Assembly: GCA_900314455.1 (NCBI GenBank)
Contig: OMVI01000055.1
Location: 1 to 55,580, forward strand
From: an uncultured Prevotella sp.
Lineage (GTDB): Bacteria > Bacteroidota > Bacteroidia > Bacteroidales > Bacteroidaceae
DNA: 55,580 bases
Reading direction: 5' to 3'
Within the stretch, counting starts at the first letter, position 1. The number at the start of each line of letters is the position of its first letter. Of the stretch, positions 33,898-43,435 are shown piece after piece. The notes under the pieces were generated by a model, which was given only the letters and a program-made list of their open reading frames with translations, was not told the origin of the DNA and searched no databases. The translations under genes and the position numbers were made by a program.

Positions 33898-33928
33898 CAA
33901 AGTTACACTAAAAGGAAGACAATTCAAA
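33898..33928 (-). promoter_or_regulatory. Promoter for the transpeptidase gene
   Basis: On the minus strand TTTG (33925-33928), 19 bases, TAACTTTG (33898-33905). Confidence 0.8.
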
Positions 33929-34104
33929 ATATTATCTCAAGTTTTTCCGGATTTAATATGGTTCAATAATGCAGTTGTAATAATATTTAATGTGGAAAAA
34001 CAAAAAAGTTTCGGATAAATTTCAATATGTGGGATAATTTCCGTAATTTTGCCACGCTAAATAGATTATGTCTTTATTTATAGAAAATAAAACAACAAGA
34101 AATA

Positions 34105-34800
34105 ATGGCAAATAAGAAAGAACAGGGCACAATGGACGAGGCCCTCAATCAGTCGGAAGCCTTCTTCCTGAAGTACAAGAAGGCAATCATCGGAGTCGTA
34201 GTAGCCATCGTAGTTATCGTGGCAGGCTCTATCCTTTACTACAATTACGTATTCAAGCCGGAGCAGGAAGAGGCAAGCACACAGCTTGCACGCGGCGAGC
34301 AGTACATGCAGATGGGCGACCTGGACAAAGCGCTCAAGGGCGACGGTGCCAACTACAAGGGTTTCATCTCTATCGCCAGCAACTACAGCAGCACTGACGC
34401 CGGCAACCTCGCTAACCTCTATGCCGGACTCTGCTACGCTCACTTGCAGAAGCCAGACTGGAAGAACGCGCTCAAGTATGTCAAGGAATTCGATACATCT
34501 GACGACATGATTATCAGCCCGGCCTCACAGATGGCTCTCGGTGACATCTACGCCAACAACAACCAGCTCGATGACGCCGTAAAGAGCTTCAAGAAGGCTG
34601 CTGACATGGCGGACGACGAAGCTGCCGACAACACCAGCAACAGCGTTGCACCACTTGCTCTGCGCAAGGCAGGCGTCATTCTCGAGAAGCAAGGCAAGAA
34701 GGACGAGGCTAACAAGCTCTACACCGATATCAAGAAAAAGTACGTCAAGAGCGCAGTATATCAGGATATTGACAAATACATAGAACGTACGGCTAAGTAA
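34105..34800 (+). CDS. Membrane-anchored TPR protein (YfgM-like)
   Basis: 231 residues. One N-terminal membrane helix ([20 protein letters not shown], residues about 28-50) is followed by periplasmic TPR-like repeats ([55 protein letters not shown]). The layout matches YfgM, an ancillary partner of the SecYEG translocon. It lies one base before ribH and probably heads a three-gene transcript. A TAATTTTG box (34044-34051) lies upstream. Confidence 0.87.
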   Translation: MANKKEQGTMDEALNQSEAFFLKYKKAIIGVVVAIVVIVAGSILYYNYVFKPEQEEASTQLARGEQYMQMGDLDKALKGDGANYKGFISIASNYSSTDAGNLANLYAGLCYAHLQKPDWKNALKYVKEFDTSDDMIISPASQMALGDIYANNNQLDDAVKSFKKAADMADDEAADNTSNSVAPLALRKAGVILEKQGKKDEANKLYTDIKKKYVKSAVYQDIDKYIERTAK

Positions 34801-34801
34801 A

Positions 34802-35278
34802 ATGGCAACAGCTCTTCACAATTTGTCAGACTACGACTTCGACAGCGTGCCCGATGCGAGTAACATGTGCTTCGGAATTGTCGTTGCAGAGTGGAACCAC
34901 GACGTCACAGGGGCGCTCCTCGAAGGTGCAGTAAAGACTCTGGAGAAACACGGTGCAATACCGGAGAACATACATGTAAAGACCGTTCCAGGCAGTTTCG
35001 AGCTCGTCTACGGTGCTCAGCAGATGTGCAAGAACGACGGTTTCGACGCAATCATAATCCTCGGAAGCGTCATCAAGGGAGAGACACCTCACTTCGACTA
35101 TATCTGCCAGGGCGTAACGCAAGGCATTTCGTACCTCAACGCCGTTCAGAACATTCCTGTAATATATGGTCTTCTGACAACTCTCGACCACCAGCAGGCA
35201 CTCGACCGCGCAGGAGGAAAATACGGCAACAAGGGCGACGAGTGTGCAGTAACAGCCATAAAAATGGCAAAATTCTAA
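34802..35278 (+). CDS. ribH: 6,7-dimethyl-8-ribityllumazine synthase
   Basis: 158 residues, a full lumazine synthase catalysing the step before riboflavin synthase. Conserved parts are [34 protein letters not shown], the [18 protein letters not shown] substrate loop with the active His, and [10 protein letters not shown]. It lies one base after the TPR gene and four bases before the next small gene. No other riboflavin gene is near. Confidence 0.97.
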   Translation: MATALHNLSDYDFDSVPDASNMCFGIVVAEWNHDVTGALLEGAVKTLEKHGAIPENIHVKTVPGSFELVYGAQQMCKNDGFDAIIILGSVIKGETPHFDYICQGVTQGISYLNAVQNIPVIYGLLTTLDHQQALDRAGGKYGNKGDECAVTAIKMAKF

Positions 35279-35282
35279 GTAT

Positions 35283-35663
35283 ATGAAAGTCAAACAATAT
35301 TTCCAAGCCTACGATTTCGACGAAATCTACCCAGAGATAGGACTGATGTTTCCTAACGGAAGGCACCAGCGCAAGCAGTTCCAGCATGCTTACGATATGC
35401 TTTTGGAGATTGAGCCGGTGAACTCGAAGAAGCAGATAAGGTATCAGATGATGAAAGACCCTGATACCAAGGAGGTCTTCTTTGGCGCCGACGACAGCGG
35501 ATTCAAAGGTCCATGGAAAGTGTTGCTTGGCAAGGAGGTCAAGATAGAGCCTTCGGTAAAGCTCACACAGAACGAGATTGTAGCCAACCTGCTGCTAAAC
35601 GTTGTTCTACAAGGCAGTCATCCGAAAGCCTTCGACGCTGACTACGATTTCATTGTAGGATAA
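35283..35663 (+). CDS. Conserved hypothetical protein after ribH
   Basis: 126 residues, soluble, no signal peptide or membrane segment. It starts MKVKQYFQAYDFDEIYPEIG and continues with a helix and LGKEVKIEPSVKLTQNEIVA. The close spacing to ribH (4 bases) implies co-transcription. No function recognised; the sequence looks like a compact Bacteroidales-restricted fold. A terminator built from an interspersed repeat follows. Confidence 0.85.
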   Translation: MKVKQYFQAYDFDEIYPEIGLMFPNGRHQRKQFQHAYDMLLEIEPVNSKKQIRYQMMKDPDTKEVFFGADDSGFKGPWKVLLGKEVKIEPSVKLTQNEIVANLLLNVVLQGSHPKAFDADYDFIVG

Positions 35664-35696
35664 GTCAAAAGCAAGAAAATACTTTACACAAAATCA

Positions 35697-35833
35697 ATAG
35701 ATGACCTTTTGGGTTGCAAAAGATAAACTTTTACATCTCAAAAGGTCATTTTTTATTGCCCAAAACCTAAGCTTTCGCAAGCCCTAAGCTACCCTCTTGC
35801 GAGCGTGTTGATAATCAGTGGGTTGCAGAGACA
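35697..35833 (+). repeat. Element II copy B: five 22-nt units with anchor
   Basis: Units at 35697-35718, 35719-35740, 35741-35762, 35763-35784 and 35785-35806, all exactly 22 bases, then the 27-base anchor 35807-35833 (GTTGATAATCAGTGGG, then CAGAGACA). The anchor matches that of copy C at 20 of 27 positions, and unit 4 (35763) matches copy C at 19 of 22. Confidence 0.85.
35701..35754 (+). terminator. Terminator formed by the repeat, after the ribH genes
   Basis: ATGACCTTTTG (35701-35711) pairs perfectly with CAAAAGGTCAT (35739-35749), 11 base pairs, followed by a T run to 35754. It is built from units of Element II and lies 38 bases after the last gene. Confidence 0.8.
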
Positions 35834-35878
35834 AAAGAAAAGGAAATGAGAAAAGAAAATAAAGGACAAGCAGCCTGT

Positions 35879-35931
35879 CCAAGCCCTCCCGAATGGGAGG
35901 GATGTTTAGACACAATGCTAAACTCCTGCGC
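35879..35931 (+). repeat. Element III copy 1: CCCTCCCG hairpin repeat
   Basis: CCAAGCCCTCCCGAATGGG and GAGGGATGTTTAGACAC, then AACTCCTGCGC. CCCTCCC/GGGAGGG is the hairpin stem. It matches 50902-50954 closely, and both lie shortly after an Element II array. Confidence 0.75.
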
Positions 35932-35977
35932 ATTATAACTATGCTTTGCGAGAGAAGCCAAATAACTTTCCATCTTC

Positions 35978-36709
35978 CTAAGGTTGCAACGTGAAGCCCA
36001 CGAGGAAGTAAGCTTTCTCGTTGCTTGGGTTGGCAGCGACCTGCGCGAAGACAGGGACGGAGAACTTCTTGGTTATCTCTATGTCCTTTGTAGCACGCAC
36101 GGAGACGTTTGTAACAGCAAAGCCGTTAGCCTCAGAATAGAAAGACGTGCGGTAAGGAACAGCGCCAATGGCTGCGTTCCACTCGAGTCCGGCGAGCTTG
36201 AACGGTACACTAGCCTCAACGTAAGAACTGTAGGCGCGGTCGCCATCCTTGTTGAAGCCATCGTTTCCACCGATGTTCGTATACCAGTTGAGGGCGAGGA
36301 AGCCGAAGTCGTAGCCTATGTTGGCTTCCCAGACATGCGTTGTACTATGCGCGCCGTACTTGAAGTACTTTGCGTCCTCTACAGGTGTGCCGTCGAACGT
36401 TGTACCTCTATCGAAGAAGTAATCGGTCACTCCAACGTGGAAACCGCCTGTTGTGTAAGCCAGCGTGAGGTCGAACTCCTTCGTATCGTCCTTGTCGACG
36501 AAACCGTAACTGCCCCATGCCGTCAGCGAGAGTCCTTTCCACGAAAGTCCCAGCGTTGGCTGGATGGCGGCGTCGCCAAGTGCCTGGCCACGCCAATAGT
36601 AACGGCTGACAATGTCTGCGCCAATTGTTCCCTCTATCTTGTCCTGTGCCTTGGCTCCCGTCACCGACAGAAGCGCCATGGCTGCTAGTGCTAATGTAAT
36701 CTTTTTCAT
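35978..36709 (-). CDS. Outer-membrane beta-barrel protein (TorF-like)
   Basis: 243 residues with a signal peptide ending GAKAQ. The mature protein is made of alternating hydrophobic and aromatic strands (ADIVSRYYWRGQALGDAAIQ, LSLTAWGSYGFVDKDD, TYTTGGFHVGV type) and ends in Phe-Thr-Leu-Gln-Pro. It resembles TorF-family putative porins. It follows amtB on the same strand, so it may be an outer-membrane channel or accessory protein for ammonium uptake under nitrogen limitation; that role is inferred from position. Confidence 0.83.
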   Translation of the reverse strand: MKKITLALAAMALLSVTGAKAQDKIEGTIGADIVSRYYWRGQALGDAAIQPTLGLSWKGLSLTAWGSYGFVDKDDTKEFDLTLAYTTGGFHVGVTDYFFDRGTTFDGTPVEDAKYFKYGAHSTTHVWEANIGYDFGFLALNWYTNIGGNDGFNKDGDRAYSSYVEASVPFKLAGLEWNAAIGAVPYRTSFYSEANGFAVTNVSVRATKDIEITKKFSVPVFAQVAANPSNEKAYFLVGFTLQP

Positions 36710-36937
36710 AAGCGAGAAACCCGCCCCTTATTCCCCTCCCGTGCCGGAGGGGAGATTAAATGTTCTTTTATAGAGCCTTCAACCTAAAGGTAGTGGGATT
36801 TTATTTGTGTTTGTGTTGTAGTTAATAATATATGTACTGCTCAATTCATATAATTCTCTTATAAATGAACGAACAGCGTTTAACCCGCCGTCCATCCCCC
36901 TCCCCCAACGGGGGGGCAAGGGGGTGGGTGTTAAGTA
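36710..36937. other. Intergenic region with two GC-rich hairpins
   Basis: CCCCTCC (36733-36739) pairs with GGAGGGG (36746-36752). Near the amtB stop, C- and G-runs at 36894-36926 can pair into a long stem. Neither has a T run on the minus strand, so they may stabilise or partly terminate the amtB transcript. Confidence 0.5.
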
Positions 36938-38209
36938 TTATGCTGTGTAGCAGCTCTCTCCGTGCTCGTAGATATCGAGTCCTTCTTCCTCAATACGCTT
37001 GTCAACACGCAGACCTGCTGTCTTCTTGATTGTCCAGAAGAGGATTATACCGCAAACGGCTGCCCATGCGTCGATAACGATTATTCCGAAGAACTGTGCT
37101 CCGAGGAAGGCGAAGCCGTGTCCGTAGAGGCATCCCTCTGAAACGCTGAAGACTCCGGTGAGCAATGTGCCAAGGATACCGCAGACACCGTGGACAGAGC
37201 TTGCACCAACAGGGTCGTCAATGTGGAGCTTCTGGTCGATGAACGTTACGGCTATCGGCAGAACGATACCGCAGATAAGTCCTATTGCAACTGCTCCGGC
37301 TGGGCTAACCATATCGCAACCGGCTGTGATTCCGACGAGTCCGGCAAGGATTCCGTTAAGTGTCAGTGAGAAAGACGGCTTGCCGTACTTAATCCATGTG
37401 AAGAACATTGTACCCAAACCGCCGCAGACTGCTGCAAGGTTGGTGGTCAGAAATACGTGTGAGATGGCCATGCGGTTTGCAAGTCCTGATGCTGCCTGTG
37501 TTGAACCGGGGTTGAATCCGAACCATCCCATCCAAAGGATGAATACGCCAAGGGATGCCATTGCAAGACTGTGACCCGGGATGGCACGGCTCTTGCCGTC
37601 CTTATCATACTTTCCGAGACGTGGACCAAGGGCGATAGCACCGAGGAAGGCGAGTACACCACCGACAGAGTGGACAACTGCTGAGCCTGCGAAGTCGTGG
37701 AAACTTGTTCCGAATACGGTTGCCATGAAGTTGCCGTCGGCTGCGTTCAGCCAACCGCCACCCCAAGACCAGTGGGCCTCAATCGGGTAGATGAGCAGGG
37801 AGATGAAGAACGAATAGACGCAATACATCGAGAACTTGGTGCGCTCGGCCATAGCACCGGAGACGATGGTGGCACTCGTTGCGCAGAACACGGTCTGGAA
37901 AATAAGCTCGCCTTCGGTAGGAAGTCCGTTGGCGTTGTGGTACCACGACAGGTCGCCGAAGTTAGGCATACCCATGAAACCCTGACCGTCAGAGCCGTAC
38001 ATGATGCCGAAACCGACAAACCAGAACAGCACTGAACCTAACATGAAGTCGACAAAGTTCTTGAAAAGGATGTTGGCGGTGTTCTTACGACGTGTAAAAC
38101 CTGCCTCACAAAGGGCAAAGCCCGGTTGCATGAAGAATACCAGCATTGCAGCAAGCAGCAACCATACGGTATCCAATGATATTCCTAAATCTTGTATTGT
38201 CATAGCCAT
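36938..38209 (-). CDS. amtB: Ammonium transporter
   Basis: 423 residues with about 11 membrane helices. The two pore histidines are in GSAVVHSVGG and GASSVHGVCGILGTL, and the amino-acid frame around CEAGFTRRKNT is typical. No signal peptide is cleaved. The gene follows the PII gene by 97 bases, the common arrangement in which PII blocks the transporter when nitrogen is plentiful. Confidence 0.96.
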   Translation of the reverse strand: MAMTIQDLGISLDTVWLLLAAMLVFFMQPGFALCEAGFTRRKNTANILFKNFVDFMLGSVLFWFVGFGIMYGSDGQGFMGMPNFGDLSWYHNANGLPTEGELIFQTVFCATSATIVSGAMAERTKFSMYCVYSFFISLLIYPIEAHWSWGGGWLNAADGNFMATVFGTSFHDFAGSAVVHSVGGVLAFLGAIALGPRLGKYDKDGKSRAIPGHSLAMASLGVFILWMGWFGFNPGSTQAASGLANRMAISHVFLTTNLAAVCGGLGTMFFTWIKYGKPSFSLTLNGILAGLVGITAGCDMVSPAGAVAIGLICGIVLPIAVTFIDQKLHIDDPVGASSVHGVCGILGTLLTGVFSVSEGCLYGHGFAFLGAQFFGIIVIDAWAAVCGIILFWTIKKTAGLRVDKRIEEEGLDIYEHGESCYTA

Positions 38210-38306
38210 TTAAATTTTAAAGAATTGTGTTTGTGTAATTGTTACCCTAACTCTATAATTTGTTATCCTGCGTTTTTGCGATTGATAATGTACAGGAACG
38301 AATCGG

Positions 38307-38663
38307 TTATTTCTCCTGCTCGGCATTATAAAGTGCTATGTCGCCACGCTCGCCGGTACGGATACGGATTGTGTCGTCAACCGGTAAGATGAAAATACGT
38401 CCGTCACCAATCTCGCCGGTCTTAGCGGCCTGCTCGATTGCGGCAACGGTCTTCTCGACATTCTTGTCCCGCACGACAATATTCAACATCATACGCTCGA
38501 TGGAACTTGTGTCGTACATAACGCCGCGGTAAATACGTGCCTGGCGCGTCTTGCCCTCGCCACGGACGTCGTAGTAGGAAAACCACTCGATGTCGGCACG
38601 AAGGAGAGCTTCCTTGACATCCTCAAACTTGGTCTTTCGGATAATTGCTTCAATCTTCTTCAT
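38307..38663 (-). CDS. PII nitrogen regulatory protein
   Basis: A 118-residue PII signal protein that binds ATP/ADP and 2-oxoglutarate and blocks AmtB. The T-loop is ARIYRGVMYDTSSIERM; its last Tyr occupies the place of the uridylylated Tyr51 of GlnB/GlnK, but the surrounding loop is divergent. The C-terminal GDGRIFILPVDDTIRIRTGE matches the family closely. It is the first gene of the PII-amtB-barrel transcript. A TAATTTTG -7-type box lies upstream at 38742-38749 (minus strand). Confidence 0.95.
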   Translation of the reverse strand: MKKIEAIIRKTKFEDVKEALLRADIEWFSYYDVRGEGKTRQARIYRGVMYDTSSIERMMLNIVVRDKNVEKTVAAIEQAAKTGEIGDGRIFILPVDDTIRIRTGERGDIALYNAEQEK

Positions 38664-39005
38664 GTTTACCTCTCTCTCTTTAAAATGTTAATACTGTACT
38701 GAAATTCAATTCTCATGTAACGTTTTGTTAAGTTTACGGTGCAAAATTAATACAAATAGTCAACTAAACACTTAAATAATAGACTTTTTGTTAGTAGAAA
38801 ATAAGGTTTAATATCATATTGATAGGTTAACAATACGATTTTGTTTCAATAAGTAAACAAAAGTGTTTAAAAAGTATCAAAATGTTACTTATTGTAAAAA
38901 AGATGAAGATTTATGTAGTTTTTTAGCTCTTTTATGAACAAATAGCTGTATCTTTGCACTTGAAATCAAACAAAAAGAAATAGTTCCCGATTAAAAGACA
39001 TCAAT
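38664..39005. promoter_or_regulatory. AT-rich divergent control region of the nitrogen block
   Basis: 342 bases without a gene. Two perfect inverted repeats: TTTTGTTT (38839-38846) with AAACAAAA (38855-38862), and CAATAAGTAA (38847-38856) with TTACTTATTG (38885-38894). -7-type boxes face both ways: 38742-38749 on minus for PII-amtB and TATCTTTG 38949-38956 on plus for dapF. The repeats lie between them and could be operators. Confidence 0.6.
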
Positions 39006-39833
39006 ATGGCAAATACCGTAGCTTTTACAAAAATGCATGGAGCCGGAAATGATTATATATATGTCAATACATTATTATATAATATACCCGACCCGGCAAA
39101 GGCAAGCATAGAATGGAGCAAGCCGCACTTCGGAATCGGAAGCGACGGACTGGTGCTCATCTGCCGACCGACGACCGGCGATGCCGACTACAGGATGCGA
39201 ATCTTCAACGCCGACGGTTCGGAGGCAATGATGTGCGGGAACGCCAGCCGCTGCATAGGTAAGTACCTCTACGAGAAAGGCATGACGCGCAAGAACGTTA
39301 TCCGGCTCGAAACGAACAGCGGCATAAAGACACTCAATCTACATATTAGCCCAAAGGACAACACAAAGGTAGAATCGGTTACCGTCGACATGCTGGAACC
39401 ACGACTTGAGGTTCCCGAGCAATATGACGGCTCAAGACACGACGGAACTTTCGTCTCCATGGGGAACCCACATTTCGTTCTGTTCCCTGAAAATGTACCG
39501 ACAACTGAAGAACTGACCGCTGGAGGAAGTGCGCTTGAACATGACAAGGCGTTCCCCCAGCGTTGTAATATAGAGTATGCCGTACCTCAAGGCAAGAACA
39601 AATTCCGCACAAGGGTTTGGGAAAGAGGCAGCGGCATTACGATGGCGTGCGGCACCGGAGCCTGTGCGACGGCTGTTGCAGCGATAACGACAGGGCGAGC
39701 AAAACGCAGCAAGCCTGTAGCGATAGTGATGGACGGCGGTACGCTGACGATAGAATGGCGTGAGGACAACCACATCTACATGACCGGTCCTGCCGCATTC
39801 GCCTTCGAAGGCACCATCGCCCTACCAGATTAA
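39006..39833 (+). CDS. dapF: Diaminopimelate epimerase
   Basis: 275 residues. It converts LL- to meso-diaminopimelate for lysine and peptidoglycan. The two catalytic cysteines are in [10 protein letters not shown] and [10 protein letters not shown]. The substrate loop MHGAGNDY is at the N terminus. It is followed by dapL, the preceding step of the aminotransferase route. Confidence 0.97.
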   Translation: MANTVAFTKMHGAGNDYIYVNTLLYNIPDPAKASIEWSKPHFGIGSDGLVLICRPTTGDADYRMRIFNADGSEAMMCGNASRCIGKYLYEKGMTRKNVIRLETNSGIKTLNLHISPKDNTKVESVTVDMLEPRLEVPEQYDGSRHDGTFVSMGNPHFVLFPENVPTTEELTAGGSALEHDKAFPQRCNIEYAVPQGKNKFRTRVWERGSGITMACGTGACATAVAAITTGRAKRSKPVAIVMDGGTLTIEWREDNHIYMTGPAAFAFEGTIALPD

Positions 39834-39934
39834 GCATCCACAATTAGGTTTATCTTATCACCGCTTATCATCGCCCATCCCCGTCCATAATCGCTTAACA
39901 ACACTTATAACAACATAAACAATAAAAGGAAACT

Positions 39935-41167
39935 ATGGCATTAATAAACGAACATTTACTCAAGCTCCAGAAGAATTACCTCTTCGCCGACATCGCCAAG
40001 AAGGTAAACGCCTTCAAGACGACACGGCCGAAGGCTAAGGTCATCAGCCTCGGCATCGGAGACGTTACGCAGCCTCTTTGTCCGGCTGTAATCGAGGCTA
40101 TGCACAAGGCTGTAGATGACATGGCTCACAAGGAGACATTCCATGGCTACGGACCGGAGCAGGGATATCTGTGGCTGCGCGAGGCTATCGTAAAGAACGA
40201 CTTCCTGCCGCGTGGCGTGCACATCGACCCTGATGAGATATTCGTAAACGACGGCGCAAAGCCTGACACCGGTAACATCGGTGAGCTTCTCCGCTGGGAC
40301 AACTCAATGGCAGTAACCGACCCGATATACCCTGTCTACGTCGACTCGAACGTCATGAACGGTCGCGCCGGTGTTTTCGAGAACGGTAAATGGAGCAATG
40401 TCACATACATGCCATGCAACGAGGGCAACGGGTTTGTACCTCAGATACCTGACCACCGTGTAGACATGATTTACTTGTGCTACCCGAACAACCCTACCGG
40501 AATGGTCATCTCGAAAGAGGAACTGCGCAAGTGGGTCAACTACGCCATACACAACGACTCGGTCATCTTCTACGATGCAGCCTACGAGGCTTACATTCAG
40601 GACGAAGATATCCCCCACTCTATCTATGAGATACGGCGCGCCCGAAAGGTAGCTATTGAGTTCCACAGCTATTCAAAGACAGCAGGCTTCACTGGTGTGC
40701 GCTGCGGATACACGGTCGTTCCAAAGGAACTGACAGCGTCAACAATAGACGGCGAGCGTCTTCCGCTCAACCAGTTCTGGCTCCGCCGACAGTCGACGAA
40801 GTTCAACGGTACAAGTTACATTTCTCAACGTGCAGCTGAGGCAATATATACGCCGGAAGGTAAAGAGCAGACTCGTGCGACAATAAACTATTATATGCAG
40901 AATGCTAAAATCATGCACGATGCCCTTACCGACCTTGGCTTCACTGTTTACGGTGGCACCGACGCTCCTTATCTGTGGGTGAAGACGCCGGGCAATACAC
41001 CATCGTGGAAGTTCTTCGAGGAACTTCTCTATGGAGCCGAAATCGTATGCACACCAGGTGTTGGCTTCGGACCTTCCGGAGAGGGTTTCGTCCGCCTCAC
41101 TTCATTCGGCGACCGCGACGATTGCATCGAGGCAATGGCCCGCATCAAGAAGTGGCTCGGCAAGTAA
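39935..41167 (+). CDS. dapL: LL-diaminopimelate aminotransferase
   Basis: 410 residues, a PLP class I/II aminotransferase that makes LL-diaminopimelate directly from tetrahydrodipicolinate. The PLP Lys is in HSYSKTAGFTGVRCGY. Other marks are SLGIGDVTQPLCPAV, the NDGAKPDTGNIGELL segment and the CYPNNPTGMV motif. With dapF it forms the two-step end of the diaminopimelate route, placed upstream of the nitrogen assimilation enzyme. Confidence 0.97.
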   Translation: MALINEHLLKLQKNYLFADIAKKVNAFKTTRPKAKVISLGIGDVTQPLCPAVIEAMHKAVDDMAHKETFHGYGPEQGYLWLREAIVKNDFLPRGVHIDPDEIFVNDGAKPDTGNIGELLRWDNSMAVTDPIYPVYVDSNVMNGRAGVFENGKWSNVTYMPCNEGNGFVPQIPDHRVDMIYLCYPNNPTGMVISKEELRKWVNYAIHNDSVIFYDAAYEAYIQDEDIPHSIYEIRRARKVAIEFHSYSKTAGFTGVRCGYTVVPKELTASTIDGERLPLNQFWLRRQSTKFNGTSYISQRAAEAIYTPEGKEQTRATINYYMQNAKIMHDALTDLGFTVYGGTDAPYLWVKTPGNTPSWKFFEELLYGAEIVCTPGVGFGPSGEGFVRLTSFGDRDDCIEAMARIKKWLGK

Positions 41168-41248
41168 CTTTTTAGCAAGCAAGGAACGTTCAGTTTGCTG
41201 CGGCGCTGCCGCAGCCCCCATAACACAACAAAACTTTAACAACAAAAT

Positions 41249-43435
41249 ATGGAAAATCTTAGATTTCAAGCAGTAGCTGACGCCTCCAAGAAGAGGCCTG
41301 TAGAGGTAATCACTCCGACCGAACGCCCGTCAGAGTTCTTCGGGAAGAAAGTTTTCAACCGCCAGAAGATGTACAAATATCTTCCAGCCAACATCTATGA
41401 GAAACTCATCGATGTTATCGACAATGGTGCACAGCTCGACCGTTCTATCGCTGACGAGGTGGCAAAGGGTATGAAGCAGTGGGCCGACGAAAATGGCGTA
41501 ACTCACTATACACACTGGTTCCAGCCTCTGACTGAAGGCACTGCCGAGAAGCACGATGCTTTCATCGAGCACGATGGCAAGGGCGGTATGATTGAGGAGT
41601 TCTCAGGCAAGCTGCTCGTTCAGCAGGAGCCGGACGCCAGCTCATTCCCCTCAGGTGGTATCCGCTCAACTTTCGAGGCCCGAGGCTATTCTGCATGGGA
41701 TCCGACATCACCTGTCTTCATCATCGACGACACTCTTTGTATCCCTACAATATTCATTTCGTACACCGGTGAGGCACTCGACTACAAGGCTCCGCTGCTG
41801 CGTGCGCTCCACGCCGTCAACGTTGCTGCAACAAACGTATGCCACTATTTCTATCCTGATGTAAAGAAAGTAATTTCCAACCTCGGCTGGGAGCAGGAGT
41901 ACTTCCTCGTCGACTCTGCCCTCTATGCAGCTCGTCCAGACCTCCGTCTCACAGGCCGCACACTTATGGGACACTCTTCAGCAAAGGATCAGCAGATGGA
42001 CGACCACTACTTCGCTACAATCCCTGAGCGTGTACAGGCATTCATGAAGGATTTGGAGATTCAGGCTCTTGAGCTTGGAATTCCTGTTAAGACTCGTCAC
42101 AACGAGGTTGCGCCAAACCAGTTTGAGTGCGCTCCTATCTTCGAAGAGACCAACCTCGCCGTCGACCACAACATGCTGCTCATGTCACTCATGAAGCGTG
42201 TTGCCCACAAGCACGGCTTCGAGGTTCTGCTTCACGAGAAGCCATTCGATGGCATCAACGGTTCTGGTAAGCACAACAACTGGAGTCTTGCTACCGACAC
42301 AGGCATCCTGCTTCACGGACCAGGCAAGACGCCGAAGGACAACCTCCGCTTCGTTGTCTTCATCGTCGAGACTCTGATGGGTGTTTACCGCCACAACGGA
42401 CTTCTCAAGGCTTCTATCATGGACGCAGGCAACGCTCATCGTCTGGGCGCAAACGAGGCACCACCAGCTATCATCTCTTCTTTCCTCGGCAAGACCGTCT
42501 CTGACGTACTCGAGCACATCTTGAAATCCGACAAGGACGCTCTTGTCATAAAGGGTAAGGAAGGTGTACAGATTGATATTCCGGAAATCCCTGACATCAT
42601 GCGTGATAACACCGACCGTAACCGTACGAGCCCATTCGCATTCACAGGAAACCGCTTCGAGTTCCGTGCTGTAGGCTCTGAGGCTAACTGCGCAAGTGCT
42701 CAGATTGTTCTGAACACAGCTGTTGCCGAGGCTCTCACTGATTTCAAGAAGCGTGTTGACGCTCTCATCGCAGGTGGAAAGGAAAAGTTCGAGGCTATCC
42801 TCGAAGTCGTCCGCGACGACATCAAGACTTGCGCGCCAATCCACTTCGATGGCAACGGCTATTCTGACGAATGGGTTGCAGAAGCTGAGAAGCGTGGACT
42901 CGACGTCGAGAAGTCTTGCCCGGTTATCTTCGACCGTTATCTCGACGAGTCGAGCATAAAGATGTTCGAGTCTGAGAAGGTCATGAACCATCACGAGCTC
43001 CAGGCACGTAACGAGGTTAAATGGGAGACTTATACGAAGAAGATTCAGATTGAGGCACGTGTCTTCGGCGACCTATCGATGAACCATATCATCCCTGTCG
43101 CTACCCACTACCAGAGCCAGCTCGCCAAGAACGTTCAGAACATGATTTCAATCTTCGGCCGCGACGAAGCGACAAAGCTCGCCGAGCGCAACATCAAGAT
43201 TATCAAGGAAATCGCTGAGCGCACCGAAATCATCGAGAAAGGTGTCGACGACCTCATCAACGCACGCAAGGTAGCAAACAAGATTGAGGATGCGCGCCAA
43301 AAGGCAATCGCATACCACGATACCGTTGAACCTAAGCTCGACCAGATTCGTTACCACATCGACAAGCTCGAGCTCGTTGTCGCCGATGAGCTCTGGACAC
43401 TGCCTAAGTACCGCGAGCTCCTGTTCATTCGATAA
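41249..43435 (+). CDS. glnN: Type III glutamine synthetase
   Basis: 728 residues, the large GSIII enzyme typical of Bacteroidetes. It fits the family in the N-terminal region EFFGKKVFNRQKMYKYLP, the SFPSGGIRSTFEARGYSAWD motif, the KTRHNEVAPNQFE loop, the ATP-side NGSGKHNNWSL motif and the NRTSPFAFTGNRFEFR stretch. It makes glutamine from glutamate, ammonium and ATP. It follows dapF-dapL on the same strand and faces away from amtB and PII, so the region handles uptake, sensing and assimilation of ammonium. Confidence 0.97.
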   Translation: MENLRFQAVADASKKRPVEVITPTERPSEFFGKKVFNRQKMYKYLPANIYEKLIDVIDNGAQLDRSIADEVAKGMKQWADENGVTHYTHWFQPLTEGTAEKHDAFIEHDGKGGMIEEFSGKLLVQQEPDASSFPSGGIRSTFEARGYSAWDPTSPVFIIDDTLCIPTIFISYTGEALDYKAPLLRALHAVNVAATNVCHYFYPDVKKVISNLGWEQEYFLVDSALYAARPDLRLTGRTLMGHSSAKDQQMDDHYFATIPERVQAFMKDLEIQALELGIPVKTRHNEVAPNQFECAPIFEETNLAVDHNMLLMSLMKRVAHKHGFEVLLHEKPFDGINGSGKHNNWSLATDTGILLHGPGKTPKDNLRFVVFIVETLMGVYRHNGLLKASIMDAGNAHRLGANEAPPAIISSFLGKTVSDVLEHILKSDKDALVIKGKEGVQIDIPEIPDIMRDNTDRNRTSPFAFTGNRFEFRAVGSEANCASAQIVLNTAVAEALTDFKKRVDALIAGGKEKFEAILEVVRDDIKTCAPIHFDGNGYSDEWVAEAEKRGLDVEKSCPVIFDRYLDESSIKMFESEKVMNHHELQARNEVKWETYTKKIQIEARVFGDLSMNHIIPVATHYQSQLAKNVQNMISIFGRDEATKLAERNIKIIKEIAERTEIIEKGVDDLINARKVANKIEDARQKAIAYHDTVEPKLDQIRYHIDKLELVVADELWTLPKYRELLFIR

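Larger units (their letters stand above)
35664..35977. other. Gene-free stretch filled with repeat elements II and III
   Basis: The 314 bases contain Element II copy B (35697-35833) and Element III copy 1 (35879-35931). A purine-rich spacer lies between them. No gene is seen. Confidence 0.8.

Noticed and set aside
39841-39934. Pyrimidine-rich segment before dapL resembling part of 43630-43690
   Set aside because: The likeness is low-complexity TTATCA/CCATC text without fixed order.
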